Assembly (NCBI GenBank): GCA_022316685.1
Contig: JAKJHU010000082.1
Location: 1,674,001-1,738,000 of the forward strand
Direction of reading: 5' to 3'
Source of the DNA: Progne subis subis
Lineage: Eukaryota; Chordata; Aves; Passeriformes; Hirundinidae
Length of the DNA: 64,000 nucleotides
The notes under the pieces are model-generated. The model had not been told where the DNA came from, ran no database searches, and worked only from the letters and a program-made list of their open reading frames with translations. Positions 38,769-51,400 of this stretch are shown one piece after another (the stretch's first letter is position 1; each line of letters opens with the position of its first letter). The position numbers and the translations under genes were made by a program.

Positions 38769-41700
38769 GGGTTTAACTGAGCTGTTGCATTCAGGTTCTG
38801 TCCCTTTGAAAAGCATTTTTCAGCTCCAGGAGTACTTGTTGCATTATACCTACAAGTCACTTTGTGGTGCGATGTGAAAACAGCAAAAGGTAGTTTTCAA
38901 TATTGAAACAAAAGAAACCAGTTGGTAAATACAGTTCTTAAAAAGCACAGTGGTACTTGTAGCATATATCATATATTAAAATGTGACCCAGTGTGCTTAC
39001 TGTTTATTTTTCTGATTCTGTATCACACTTGCTCAGTTTTCAGAGGTGCTGAGTGTTTGCACTAACAATGATCCTTCAGAAGAAGTTATGCTGGAGACTT
39101 TCCCAGTTCCACCATTTCCAGCTCCTCCACTGAGGGACACCTCTACAAGGCCATTTGCAGTGAATGCACTGGGCAATTGCTGAACCAAAAGGAAACTGTG
39201 GGACTTGCTCCCAGCACTGTGGTAGCAGGAAGCTTTTCACAGTCGTCTTGAAGTGTGGACTTCCACTCCAGAATTCTCCTGTTGTGAATGTTTATCACAA
39301 AGTTTTCTGCAGTGAGATCTTTAGCAAGAGTGTTTGTCTAAAACTGACGACAGCGAATGCCAATTACAGAAAGCTCTTCACAACATGTATTTTTTATGAA
39401 TAGCGTATTTTAACCAAATGTGCTTCAGACAGCACAGGCAAACTTCCCAGGCATATTTCAACAGTGACTTGTGCCTGCTCTGCTCTTGCTGATCCAGTCT
39501 CTAGGCTATCAAGCTGCTGTTACCCTTCATAATGAAGTGGACTAGAAATACTGTATAAATCTAACATCTGGAAGTTGGACTTGGTGAAATGTGCTGCTTT
39601 TTGCATGTCTCTCACTTTGTACATCTCTCCACTGCAGATTGTACTGGTAAATGATGGCCTGTCTCTATGCCAGCAGTTTTTAAAACAGTCCAGCCCATCA
39701 TACACCCAGTGGGTCTCTGTGCAGATGGTGGATGACTTGTGCTGAGTGACTTTGCAGAGGCTCTTGTCCAAAAGTGCAAGGCAAGCAGAAGGATATCTGC
39801 AGAGCCAGTTGTCTGTCTCATTTGACCACTACCTGACCTCTGGAGGTGGGCTTGAATAGGACTCTTGGCACTTGGGATGGCTTTGGGCTGGATTTGACTT
39901 CAGGGAACGAGACGAGTTTGTGGTTGTTAAATTTAATTTTGAAGGCACGTTCTTAGGCTGGAAAATATAATTATACAGCATCTGGCCCTCTCTAGTACGT
40001 TTTCTATAGCAACAGAAGTTATCTTCAGGACCTGCTCCAGCTCCCTGCTGGTTGCTGGTGCCTGGTGATGCTGTGTGCTGGCTGGACATGTTTTGGTTAA
40101 GGGCAGGTACTGCATGCTGCCTGTGTGGTAAAAACTTCACCAAGGTTGTTGTTGGATCTCCTGGGGTAATTCCCACAACCAAACCATAGGAAAAGGAGCG
40201 ATTGTTGTGCCGGGGCTTCCAGTGGAGCCTGCATTCCCACAGCATCAGGCTTTGCAGGTGAGATGCCAGAAGGCTTACTGCCCTAGAAATTAGGTCCTAG
40301 CAGCTGTCAGGTGGGGGAAGCAGATGAGTTGAAGGCAGGTCAGCTGCATGAGCAGCTGATGTGAGTGTGCTGTGCCGTGCATCAGCGTGGTGGCAACCAG
40401 CCTGCTTTTGTCACAGTTGTGTGAAGGGCTGTGCTTTTCCACTGGACTCGACCTGTGCCATGAGAAATCCAGAGCACTCTCCTCCTTCCCTGTTTCTTGT
40501 ACTCCTGACAGACACAATCCCCCTGTGCTGCTGCAGTCCTGCAGCTCCCTGTGCTGGAGGGCAGCTGCAGAAACTTGTGCCTGGCCACGTTTGCCCCTAT
40601 TTAACCCTGTGTTCTTACCCTTTACAGCCTCCCATGAAGGAGGAGGTGCTACCACTTTGTGTGATCCAGCACACAGAGACTTTCACTCTGGACACACGAG
40701 GTTGAGCAGGTCTGTGTGCATGCCACTGGTAGGTGGGAGCAGCAGAAAGGCTCTTGGTGTGCACACGTTCTCATTAAAGAGGTTTTAATTTATCCCCACC
40801 TGGGAAAGATAACAAATGCTGCTGTACCAGTACGGTGAGTCTGAGCTACAAAGTTTTGGTACGAAGCTGAACGCATAAACAAAGATTCTGAGGACAGAAA
40901 GTGATGGCTGGTGGGAAGGTAATGCAAGATGTCAAAGCAGTTCATTTATTTTGATAAACTAGTTGATATTCTAGGATGCTTTTTCTTGTGTTGATAAAGT
41001 GTCAATCTTTGCGAGGAACTTTGCTATTGATGACCTTTCATGTAAAGTTGCAAGGCAGAAAGCAAAGATAAACAGCCTGAACAATACAATTAAGGCAAAC
41101 CCAGAATTCAGTCAATGGGAGACATCAGTTTTAAGTAAATCGTCTCTTGGAAACAGAGCTATTTGGAAATGCAGTGGCATCGCTTACATTACAGTGGGCA
41201 ATTAGTTTTAATTAACTTCAAATTCTGACACATAGTTAAAAATCAGCTCTTCTGAGTGCCCAGATAGAAAAGTGAAAGTTGGGGCATTTTGTTCTGCTAG
41301 AAAAAGCTATTACAAATATTATAATGATGATATTCACACTTCTATTATAAATTTTATGCGATCTTTTAAATTTTTTATGAAATAGTCCTTTTGGAAGGTG
41401 ATCTTGTTCCATACCATAATCTTTTGAATAAGGGCACTATTTTACAAGAAGAATAAATTGAAGTTTTAGAAGCAGTTTTGAGTTCAATAACAATGTCCCT
41501 GTCTCCCAATGAAATCCAACATGTTGTGATCTTCACCTGTCAGGAAGGAAAAAGCCAGGAGTTCTTCTAAGGTTATCAGAAATTACAGGCATCTTTTGAT
41601 GAGCATTTGAAAGTTAAATTCAGCACTTTAAATGTGATATGTGTCTGTCACTATGGAAGCCCCAAGTACAAATTTTGTAGGAGGTGGCTGATGTGCATTA

Positions 41701-44700
41701 CAACTGCCCAGAGAGGCGTGAATGCCCTGTCACAGCCTGAGTCCACACACCCCTCTTCCCTGTGTATCCAGTGTGACTTTTTAAATTTGAAACTTTTTTC
41801 CATTATTAGTATTTTGAAGGAAGTGAAACCAGAGCTAGAGACTTCTGCTGGTGTTAAGCAGCCTTTACTCCTTGAGTAATCATCTTGATTTCCCTTGGGC
41901 TGTGAGGCAGCTTCTCACATGAAAAAGTTCAGAACCTTCTTGCTTGTCCCAGTTAAATTAATTTGTATGCTGAGCCACGCAGGTGAGGGCAAAGAGTATA
42001 TTCATTTTCTCAGCTGCTCGGTGACCAGGATGCTTGGGGAAGAATTCAGACAGAAAGAGCTGGTATTACTGAGATGGGAAGGCTGATACCACACAGTCAC
42101 CTTCCCACGGTGTTCCTCTTGGATGGCATCACTCATCAGCCCTGGAAGGTGCTGTTTTTCTGAGCCATTAAAATCTCTGCCTTTTCCTCCCTTACATTTC
42201 CAGTGAGATTTTGAGATAACTATTTCTCAGGGCATTTTTTTTAATGACGAAAAAGCTGCTCTTCTGGGAGTTCAGGTTGATGTTCTCAGCTCACAGCAGT
42301 TTCTAGGGGCCAGGATGAGCTCTGGAACAGATCTAGAGAGGGAGAACTCTGATAATGCCGTACGTGGTGTAATCTCTAAATAAGCCCAGCAGGTCTGATC
42401 TCTACCACAGAACATAAGTCAAGGGGCGGAAGGATTTTTGGTCTGATACAAAATAATTTCACACTGTTGAAACACTGGAAAAACATGACAAAGGAACAGT
42501 ATCTTCACCATCAAACACCATAGGATGTTTTCTCTTACCTGTGTCTGTCCTGGTTGTCACATCAATTGTATTTCTTCCATAGATCTTTGATTGGTGATCT
42601 TATAATTTTTTTCAGAAGTAGTGTTACAGTAGAGTTAACGGCAGTGCTTTTCAGGTGTGATGGGGTTTTTTCGGGGGGGAAAAAAAAATACCACAGGCAC
42701 TTTTTAAAGTGTGCATTTCAAGAGGTCTAGTAAAGTGGAAAATATCCCTGTAATAATGAGGCAGCACAGGAATACTGCATTCTGATCATCAAAAAGGTCT
42801 GCAGACATTTTTTCTGTGTGAGTACATGCAGCATGGGAAACAATTCATGGTACAGCAGCATGATCATTCTCTTTGTGCTCAGTACTGAGAGGGAAGGAGA
42901 AGAGAAGGAAATGGGATCTCTAAATAAACAAAAAAACCAATGGTAGGCATAGACAGGTATTTTTCCTAATAGCTTCATAGTGTTCATCATTTAACAGGAT
43001 GAGAAAAAATTGAGTAAAATCACAGAAATAATTTTCTAGCAGTGCCTTTTAGTCTTGGCATATTTATGCATATTTCATGCACAAAGTTTTTACTATTAAG
43101 ATCTATATTTAAAATTTCATATTCAGCTTTAAAGTTTGCTCTGACTTGAAATAGTCTTCAGAAAATAATTTTAACTTTCTTAAAAGAAGAAACACCAGAA
43201 ACTTATAAAACCCTGAAAAAGGAAACTAGTGTTAATTACAAGGTTTTACACTTCATTTGAGGCTGATTAAGCTGTTTTTTAAATGAAAATCAGCATGTCA
43301 TTTGGGGTTATCCCAATGACATAAATGGGTTCCTTAATTTTACTTCTATCCACTGAGTTCTTCAGGTGCTTCAGTGAGACATGTACCTTGAAGGATTGGA
43401 CCTCCAAAGATAAAATAAGGCTTTAAAGACTGGATTGCTGCCTTTCCTGGGATGGCTGAGACACAAACAGCAAAGCTCTCCTCTGGAAGCCAAACTGGCA
43501 AGAGCAGACCTTGTGCCCATTAAGTCCCATTGGTGGAAAGTCCAGTTGGAGATGAGCTTATCTTAAACATAAGAGAATTAGTCCAGCTTCCATTTAAATT
43601 ACTGGCAAAGCTCCAGCTATATTCAACCAGAGAAGGGCTGAGGCAGCAGGCACACAAAACCCTATTCCTAGGCCTGATCCCAGCTTTTCTTACACACCCA
43701 AAGCTCATGCTGAGTACTGTGGTCACTTTAGCAGGATTAGGCTGAGCGGGTTGTTTGGGCAGATTTATGTGGCTGTTCATTGTAAGAAGTACTGATACAG
43801 TTCTCAGTGATGGACAGTTCATAAATATTCATTTGTTAAAATACAAGACACCTGTTGACAAGGTAAACTGGGATTGTTCCAAGCAAATTGCTCAAGTGTG
43901 GTAGAATGTCCTGTACAACAATTGGTTAAACAGCTCTGGTGTTAACTGTAGCCCTGTTCCAGCAAAGCACTCAGGCGTGTTTGCCATTAAGCACCTGCCC
44001 ACCTCCACTACAGCCAGCCTGACTGCCCTGCTGTGTGTGCAGCGTGTTTTGGAGAAATGGGGGCTAAACTCCTTGGAGCCCACTGTATTGTGCCTGTGGT
44101 GTGTGTTCCCAGTCCTGTGGGAAATCAAACATGACTCCAGGTTTGGGGATCCCTTTGTAGGGACAGACACCTGAAGCGCCTGTCACTTTTCACTTGCTGG
44201 CACTAAGCAGCACTCTTGGACGCTCCGTGGTGCCAGAAGGTTCTCATTTGTCACCTAAGCAGTGTCAGGAGTGTGACAGGTAAGCGTCACGGCCGGGATG
44301 CAAGGGCCAGCATTTACCAGTGGACTGTGTGCATGCACATCACCTGGGGCTGCTCAGGTGATAACTGATACACCTCATGGCTATAATTAGTGGCAAAAAC
44401 ATACACCTGAGCAGTGTTTGGAAGGTGTAAATTTTTCATTTGGAAGAGGTGGGGAAAAAAATCAAATTCCAGCCTGAAAAAATGTAACATGCCATCTTTA
44501 CCTAATGCTTCTCAATAAAAATATTATAAAATCATGAGAAATGTAAATGTTTCCTTATGTAATGAAGTAACCAGTATTACATGTATGCACAATCCAGTTC
44601 ACTGAGTTTTCTGCTGGACACAGGAATAATTCTGGGTCTTTAGCAGGATTTTGAGGCGAGGAGGGGAACTGGAGATGATGTAATGGGCTGTCCTCTGCTA

Positions 44701-45000
44701 ACACTATGAGGACCAATTAAAAAGTGCAAATAAGTGACATAACTTAAAAAGACACACGATGAAAAGAACATCCATCATATGAAGATGAGACACTAAAACA
44801 AATCATGTTAGAAAAGAACTAGGGATTTGAATTTGCCACCCACTGAAAACAATAGCAAAAAACCCCACTGAATTAAATGCCTCAAGCCCTTGCACAGGAC
44901 TGATTCGATGCTATTCATAGAGTAACATATATGCCAAATAATGCTGTTATTTGTCAAGTAAATTATTTATCAGATCCATCATCCTACCATTTCTTTTCTG

Positions 45001-45064
45001 GCAGAACTCCCACTGAAGTCAATGGGGGTATTGTCTGAATAAAGACTTTTAGGATTGGGCCTGA
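45001..45064. repeat. Old dispersed amniote-type repeat fragment
   Basis: The segment gcagaactcccactgaagtc, aatgggggtattgtctgaat, aaagacttttaggattgggc and ctga resembles an ancient dispersed motif widespread in bird, crocodile and turtle DNA (actcccattgacttcaatgg, then an A/G-rich spacer and a ggatcaggccc-like end). I cannot name the family. Confidence 0.45.
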
Positions 45065-45523
45065 GGTTAAACAAAATGCAGCTGTGGGGGCAACTTGTTT
45101 ATCTTCCTTGGGTTCATAAACCCACATGCTGGACCATAGTTTGGCAGCTATGCCTTAATGATGCTGATTTGTTCTGTCACTGATGCTGATTATTCCCTCA
45201 TCTCTCTTTAATCTACCTGTTGCCACCTTGGTTTGTTAATATCTGCATGTGTAATGTCAGCCTTGTATAACCTGTATTGGTGTCCATGGGCTCTGGATTT
45301 CTTGGGGGCCAGCCCTTTTGGTGTCCTGTGACCTTGAAAAACTGCAGGAAGAGCCTGTGACTGCAGCTCTCAACTGGGTGAGCAAAGGGCTTTCAAGGTG
45401 ATTCGTTCTCTACTTTTGAATTTAGAAGTCTGATTATAAGGCTGGTCTGTTCTTCCAGTTTGTTTTTACCTTTGGTTTACAAGTTAAATGGTCTAAATCA
45501 GATTGTTTGGGGTTTTTATTCTC

Positions 45524-45541
45524 AAAAAAAAAAAAAAAAAA
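45524..45541 (+). repeat. A18 homopolymer
   Basis: Eighteen consecutive A, in intergenic sequence about 1.2 kb upstream of the glypican start codon. Confidence 0.95.
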
Positions 45542-46079
45542 GAAAATTAATCTCTTGTTGTCTTGATAGGAACAAAGTTAATACAAGTAAATTGCTGAAA
45601 GGATTTGCAATTCTAGCTATTAAAATACAACTCAGGCAACTTCAGTACTTGAGCTCAGCCTCTCATTACTACCTATGGGAATGTATAATGGTTAAATTAG
45701 CTGCAGGTGGGCTCCCCCGCTGCTCCAGAAGCACATTAGAAGCATCATGAGGGTTGCAAGTAACCTTCAAGAAATCAGACATTACTGCCTCAAACAATAG
45801 TCATTCTTGTGGCTGGTAACGTGCTCCATATGCCTGAGAGGTGCTGTGCAAATGGGACTCTTTGTGGGAGACTGCTTGGGTCTGGCGTCTCTGGAAGTTG
45901 AACGTTTTTGTGAAGTGGAAAATATTCATGGTTGTTGAGCATAGTTCTGTGCTCAAACGTGTGGTAAAGCAGTTGACACCGAAGTTTGCTGGGGGCAGAG
46001 AAAAGATTGCAGACCACCTCTCTGAAGGTGGTGTAATCCCCAGGAGGGGGCTATGCCCCCCAGACCACATGGGTTGGAA

Positions 46080-47230
46080 TTGCCGCCGGCTTTTGTACAA
46101 ACGAACAATTTATATCTACATTCGGTGTATAAGGATACGTTTCCCGGGGTAAAGTTTCTATTCTCTGCGGGCGCTGTTGGCCGGAGCGTAACACTTGACT
46201 CACGAAGACCCCGCCGTGTCATCTGCTAGGCATTTCAGGATCGAAGCAAACCGTGAATGAGCGCGCAGCCCGCAGTGCTTTGGGGCTTCACACCTCGTGC
46301 CGCGTCCTCTCTCCGTACCTGTTCTCCCCAGCCCAACGCCGAGAGCGCTCATCTCCCCGCTCCCGGGGCCTCGCACCGCACCGCACCGCCCCGGCCGGCT
46401 CTGCAGGGACCGCACCGCGGCGATGCTCAGCGCAAACTTCGGCGTCCCGCGGGGCCGGGCGGCAGAGGGGCGGCGCCGCCGCCGGCCCCCACACGGGTCC
46501 CGGCCCCCGCCCGGCCGGGGCTCCGCGCCCGCCGCCCGCCCTGCCCCCGCGGCGCTCGGGGGGCGGCGGCGGCCCTCGGGCCCCGCGGGGAGGGGCGGGG
46601 AGGGGCGGCGGCCGCTCCCGCCGAGGAGGAGCGCGGGCGGCGGGCGGGGGCAGCGCCGCCGGGACCGGCTGAGGGCCCGCGCCCCGCAGCGCTCGGGCCG
46701 CCCGCGGCCGTGGCCGGGGTGCGAGATGGCCGCCGGCGGGAGCCGCGCCGTCCTGGGGCTGTGGCTGCTGGCGGCGGGGCTGTGCGGCGCGGTGGCGGCG
46801 GGCAGGTCCCCCAGCTGCCACGAAGTGCGGACGGCGTTCCAGCTGCGGCAGATCGGGCCCCTCAAGCTGGTCCCCGACGTGCCCACGGCCGGTCAGTACC
46901 GAGCCACCCGCGGGTGGCCGCTCCGCGACGGGAGGGTTGCGGGGCTCGGGGCCGGGCTCGCCTCAGCCGGGGTCCCGCGGGGTCCCTGCGGGCTCGGGGA
47001 GCGGCGGCGAAGCTGGCTGAAATAACATTTCCCGGGGAAGGAGAGCGGCGTGACTCCTGCGATTTTTACCTTGTGCAGGTGTTGCTTATCGGTGTGCACC
47101 GCGAGCAGCGGGGTTTTCATCCCCGCGTTTCGGAGCGGAGCGATCCCTTCGCCTGCCTGGGGCAGAGCGCTCCTCACGGGAAGGGTCCCCTTGGCAGAAG
47201 GCGGGGAAGTAGCCAGGACAGTGTGACAGG
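46080..47230 (+). promoter_or_regulatory. CpG island promoter of the glypican gene
   Basis: CpG density and GC content rise sharply here against an AT-leaning background, peaking around 46400-46980. GC boxes matching the Sp1/KLF consensus are visible at 46591-46608 (aggggcggggaggggcgg). No TATA box sits at a credible distance from the start codon, as is usual for dispersed CpG island promoters; the only TATA-like text is AT-rich sequence near 46110. The island spans exon 1 and the first 300 bp of intron 1. The transcription start cannot be placed from sequence alone. The limits are estimates by eye. Confidence 0.8.
46726..46891 (+). CDS. GPC5: Glypican-5, first coding exon (partial gene)
   Basis: Glypicans are GPI-anchored heparan sulfate proteoglycans of the cell surface that modulate Wnt, Hedgehog, FGF and BMP signalling. 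This exon encodes 55 residues plus one base. Residues 1-26 form a signal peptide with a hydrophobic core (about 8-26, AVLGLWLLAAGLCGAVAAG). The first conserved glypican cysteine is Cys31, in the motif CHEVRTAFQ, and the exon ends at VPDVPTA followed by a split codon. The donor is g|gtcagt at 46891/46892. The phase-1 break matches the known exon 1 boundary of the GPC3/GPC5 subfamily. The spacing from Cys31 to the exon end (26 residues) and the shared VR-x-x-FQ-x-R-x-x-G and PD-x-P-x-AG pattern fit GPC5. GPC3 is shorter by one residue here and more conserved across vertebrates. The ATG at 46726 is preferred because it has purine at -3 and G at +4, and a signal peptide follows directly. The remaining exons lie outside the window. 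I am sure it is a glypican and fairly sure it is GPC5. Confidence 0.85.
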
Positions 47231-47796
47231 TTTGTTTTGGGGGCCAGATGTGAGATCTTCAGGCGAGTGGTGAATTCGCTCTAAGTTCCGACTCGGGAAG
47301 AGTCATCTGGCAGATGAATTCGGGAGCGCCGTCATAAGGAAAGGCAGAGGTGACACCTTGGAGGGATACAGCCAGCAGAACTTGGCTTTTGCTTAGTTAA
47401 GCAGTAAGTCTGCAGCGCTTGAGAAAGTTGATGAGCAGAGTGTTGTTCCGTTTTACTTTTTCACGGTTCGGGAACAATGCCTGACAACTGAAAGGGAAAA
47501 GTAATGCACAGATAATAAGAATAGGTTCTTTTTATTGCATATTCTGCAACTAACCTGGTTAAGGGGATGAAGCACTTCATTATTAAGCTCTCATGAATGT
47601 ATCATATATCTAGATAATGAAGTCACATTCCTCACTTTTACATGTTTTTTCATCTAAACTGTTCAGTGAATCTGTTTAAAGAAAATGTTTACAGGTATTG
47701 GAATAAGAGACAATCAATGTCCTAACACAGTTTCTAGCTACCTCATGCCACTACAATTGTCTATAGGTGTGTGGTGGTACAAGTTTCAATTTGGAT

Positions 47797-47843
47797 TTTT
47801 TGTTTGTTTGTTTGGGTTTTTTGTTTTTTTTTTTTTTTTTTTT
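47797..47843 (+). repeat. (TTTG)n and T20 tract in glypican intron 1
   Basis: A ttgtttgtttgtttgggttt stretch is followed by 20 consecutive T at 47824-47843, about 0.9 kb into intron 1. Confidence 0.93.
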
Positions 47844-48374
47844 GAGAACAGTTCAATTGAGAGGCTGCAGAGTTTGATGGAAAGACTGCTTGTCTTAGAT
47901 GAGTTTTGGATATGTTTTCTGGCACGGGTTTCTGTCTTGGGGATTAAATTTGATAGGCCATTGGGCTGATCTCTCGTGGCTGTAATCGATTGCAGAGTGC
48001 CGGTGATCTTCACTTTGCATGAGGTAGCTGAGATGACACAGGGGTGTAGAGTTACCTGTGGAGGAGGAATCATTTGTCATTTTCTCTCAAGAAGAGATTT
48101 GCAGGAATGGCTTTTTTGAAGCTTGGTATTACTGTTCTGTGCTGATAGGAGCATCGGATGGTGGTTGTTTTGGAGGGCTAGAAGAGAGGTAAAACAAGGC
48201 TTTTCATCCATTTTGACGGATGCTTAACCTTCTCTCCTGCGTTCTTCCTGGAAGAAGTTTTTCCGACTTTAAATTGATGCATTTACATTGTCTATAAAGC
48301 TTTAGTGCTGTAGAGGAAACTTTCTCAAAAAGTTGTCTGCTTTCAGAAGGTAGGTGTAGGTGCTATGATGATGA

Positions 48375-48465
48375 AGAGAATCACAGAATCATGGAATGGT
48401 GTGGGTTGGGAGGGACCTTGAAGCTCATTTAGCTGCAAGCCTCCTGCTGTGGACAGGTCTCGTTT
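48375..48465 (-). mobile_element. CR1 LINE 3' end fragment, antisense
   Basis: Reading the + strand, the reverse complement of a CR1 tail is visible: agaatcacagaatcatggaa, then tgggttgggagggaccttga and agctcatttagctgcaag. The element therefore lies on the minus strand inside glypican intron 1. Similarity fades after about 48465. Confidence 0.82.
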
Positions 48466-51400
48466 TCTTCTTGTGTCCTATCCAACTTCCCCGTTGAATA
48501 ACAAGCTCTCAGGAGAGAAATGGCAAGAGAGCAGGTGACGGAGGGTAATATGCTTTTAAATTTTAGCTCGTAAAGGTTTCCTTTGAAGAAGGTTGGAGCG
48601 GAGCTGAGGAAAAGTGGTGCATATTGATCTTCCCTGTTCATTGACTATCACTCTGCTCCACCAAAGCTTGTGTGTTTTAGTGATCCCTTGCTGGGTAGTA
48701 GCTCCTCTTGTCTTGTGCCCTTTTTTAAATAAATACTGAAGTGTTTTACCACATTTTCATGGGCAGCTGTTATCGGCGAATATATCTTAATATACACACA
48801 TTTCTCCTGACGTTGAGGCTCATTTTGTTATGCATTTTAATGCCACACAAATGTCAAAGCACATCCCCTGGATATGCTGGATGTCAGTTTAAGTGGAAGA
48901 GTGGTGAGCAGCTGGGGGTGACACTGGGGAGCAGTGTGCTCAGCTGAATTGATCTGAGTGAAGTACTGGGAGCTTCCTGCTTACTTCTGCTCATGTGGGC
49001 TAGACCTGGCCTGGGCTGCTCTTCACTCACCTGCATGTTGGTTTTGGCTTCTTTTCTCTAAAAAATGAAACTTTTGCTGTCCTGTTGTCTGTGTACTAGA
49101 TATTTTCAATCACCAAAGTGTTGAAAGCCCTTGGCTATCTTATAGGCTAATACAACAAATCTAGCAGAGGTTAGAGTTTTAATGATTATTAGGTTCTTTG
49201 ACCCTTCAGGAAAACCAGCAGCTCAGTCAAGGAGAGAGGCCCAACCCAGTGCCTGGGGAAGTACTGACAGATAGATAGGTGTAAACTTTGTCTCCTCTTA
49301 TGGGTGGTGCCCATTTCATTTGCAATTAAATTAGATAGTTGGGCGAATTAGTAGCCTACACCCTCCTGTGGCATCAAGCTGGTGGATCTGGGATACAGCA
49401 GTGGATCCTGGTACGACCTCACGGGTACTGGTGGGCTGGGAGCTGCTTCCCTGTGCTCACCTGGTCTGCAGCCAGGTTCCTGGGATTGCTGAGTGGGGGG
49501 GACAGAGCTGTCAGCATGGCCTGAAGAGAGGAAGGGAGGTGGAGGGTTTGGGCAGGAGCTGCCAACCTCCTGGATAAAATGTAGTGGCAAGGGAAGGAGG
49601 AATACTCCTAAGGAAAAAGAAAAAAACAAAAAACAAAACAAAAAAAAGGGCTTTTGCTTTTAAGGTGTGATGTGCATCTGGCAGCAACCTGCCTGAAAAT
49701 TGTCACCTGAATAAGCTCTTAGAGATGAGCAGGAGTTTTCTTTTAAGATTCTCTTCCACAGCTTCCCTCAAAAGACATGAGATATTTTTCTACCCTGAAG
49801 TCTAGTCCATTGATGAGTGCAGAGCTAAGGACACGTTTGGATATGGGATGGGTAAGACATCCAAACTGCAGGCATTTTGAAACAGCAGATCTGCTTGGTC
49901 TGTCTTGTAAGCCTCTCTTCTCCTCTGGTGGAATCTGTGCTTCTCTGGTACCTTACTTTCTTGGAACAAATGGCATGTTTCAAGGGTAATTTGCTGCAAA
50001 TAGCAAAGATTGGTCAGGTAAAGGTACTCCTGCCTTGGCTGTGATCCACAGGAAGGGTTTTTTGTGCCTTCCCCAGACTGAGAAATGAGGTAATATGTCT
50101 CCGATCGTGTACTTTGATTATCACCGACTGAGCTGGGGTGCTTTTGTAGGAGCTCCTCATTTGACATTTTGATGAGAGAGGATTCTAAGCTGTCTCCAGG
50201 GGTGAAGGGCTGTGTTAATCCTGCCAAGGGACTAAGCCTTTGGTTCCAGGGAGTCTGGATAGCTCCAACCTGATGCGTGCTGCCCTGTCTGGAATGGCTC
50301 CCAAACGGGGAGCCTTGGCCATACCCTGTGAGCCCTGGGTTGTGTTACAGCCTCCAGGGCGCCCTGGCACGGGCTCTGGGAGGAGTTTGGACACTCCCAG
50401 GTTTTTCTGGGACATGGAGTGTGGAGGTGCCTGCCTGTCACTGCTTTCCAAGTTCTCTGGAGGGGAACTGAATGAACCCAAGTCTGTGATGTGACGTGAC
50501 CACATTCAGGCAGTGAGTCGTAGCAGAAGCAGAATAAAAATCTTCTTGTGATTCCTTCAGTAATCATGTAACCACGAGAACATTCTACTCCTTCACATAT
50601 GCTCAGTTCTCCATCTGGCTTGTTGACTAGTGTCTGAGCATGCAAAAACCCCACTCTGTAAACATATGGTAAGCAGAGAGAGAAGAATGGGGCTGATTTC
50701 TGGGAAGCATGGAAAATATGTCATTTGTGAAAGAGTTTTAGGAACTCTTTACGTTATAAATAATCATCTTGTAGAAAACTACCAAAGGGATGATTAGCTT
50801 TATCTTGTTGTACTACTGGTTTACAAAAGGCACTGAAGATGCCCAGGCTGTGCTTAGGAGCTTGCTTCTGAAGGGCAGGTTTTGTTCTTTTAAAAGCTGC
50901 TTTATTCTCCTATGTCATCATGCACCTTAAATCAGCAGTAGAGTTCATTACTGTGTATATATTGAACATCCCATTGTAGAGCTGGACATGCATTAACAAT
51001 TTATACATTAAAACTGGTTTATTTTCTGAATAATGACAGACAAAGTCCTAGATTCCCTCCAGAAGCCCCTTGCTGCCTGTAGTACAATGCATTAGACTGG
51101 ATCTCATCCCACCTCAATCTGTGGCACAGCTCCCATGTGTGTTGAGAAAGGAGCATTAGTTAGATCCCTATTTTGTATATGTCCAAGAATATCTATTAAA
51201 TTGCCCGCTTTCTTATGGAGTGGGTCATGCCACACTTTATTTTCCTGTTTTTCTTTTGTTACTACTGAGATTCTCTGCGTCCCTGATGAGAACACCAAGG
51301 TTCCCCTGGTGAAGGCATTTTGCTCACTGTGACATTGTGTCAATGTCTGCTGTATGTCAGAGGAGGCATGGACTTGCTGTATTGGCTCTGTGGCATTTTT

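Larger units (their letters stand above)
28431..46079. other. Long intergenic stretch upstream of the glypican promoter
   Basis: No exon with a recognisable protein domain is visible on either strand. A minus-strand 173-codon frame at 35765-36286 looks like chance. Two old repeat fragments (37.45 and 45.0 kb) and simple repeats (33.27, 38.76 and 45.52 kb) are the only named features. Several quiet AT-rich stretches (for example 41040-41220 and 44460-45000) lack repeat signatures and could be conserved regulatory DNA, but that cannot be judged without alignment. Confidence 0.55.

Noticed and set aside
46726..46891. Assignment of the exon to GPC3 rather than GPC5
   Set aside because: GPC3 is highly conserved here and one residue shorter between the first Cys and the exon end; the Arg and Gly positions and the P-D-x-P-x-A-G ending fit GPC5 better. 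GPC3 remains a minor possibility.
46257..47273. A 338-codon + frame and a 228-codon minus frame (46200-46886) over the glypican CpG island
   Set aside because: GC-rich sequence lacks stop codons by composition; the frames are Pro/Arg/Ala-rich shadows of the glypican exon and 5' region.
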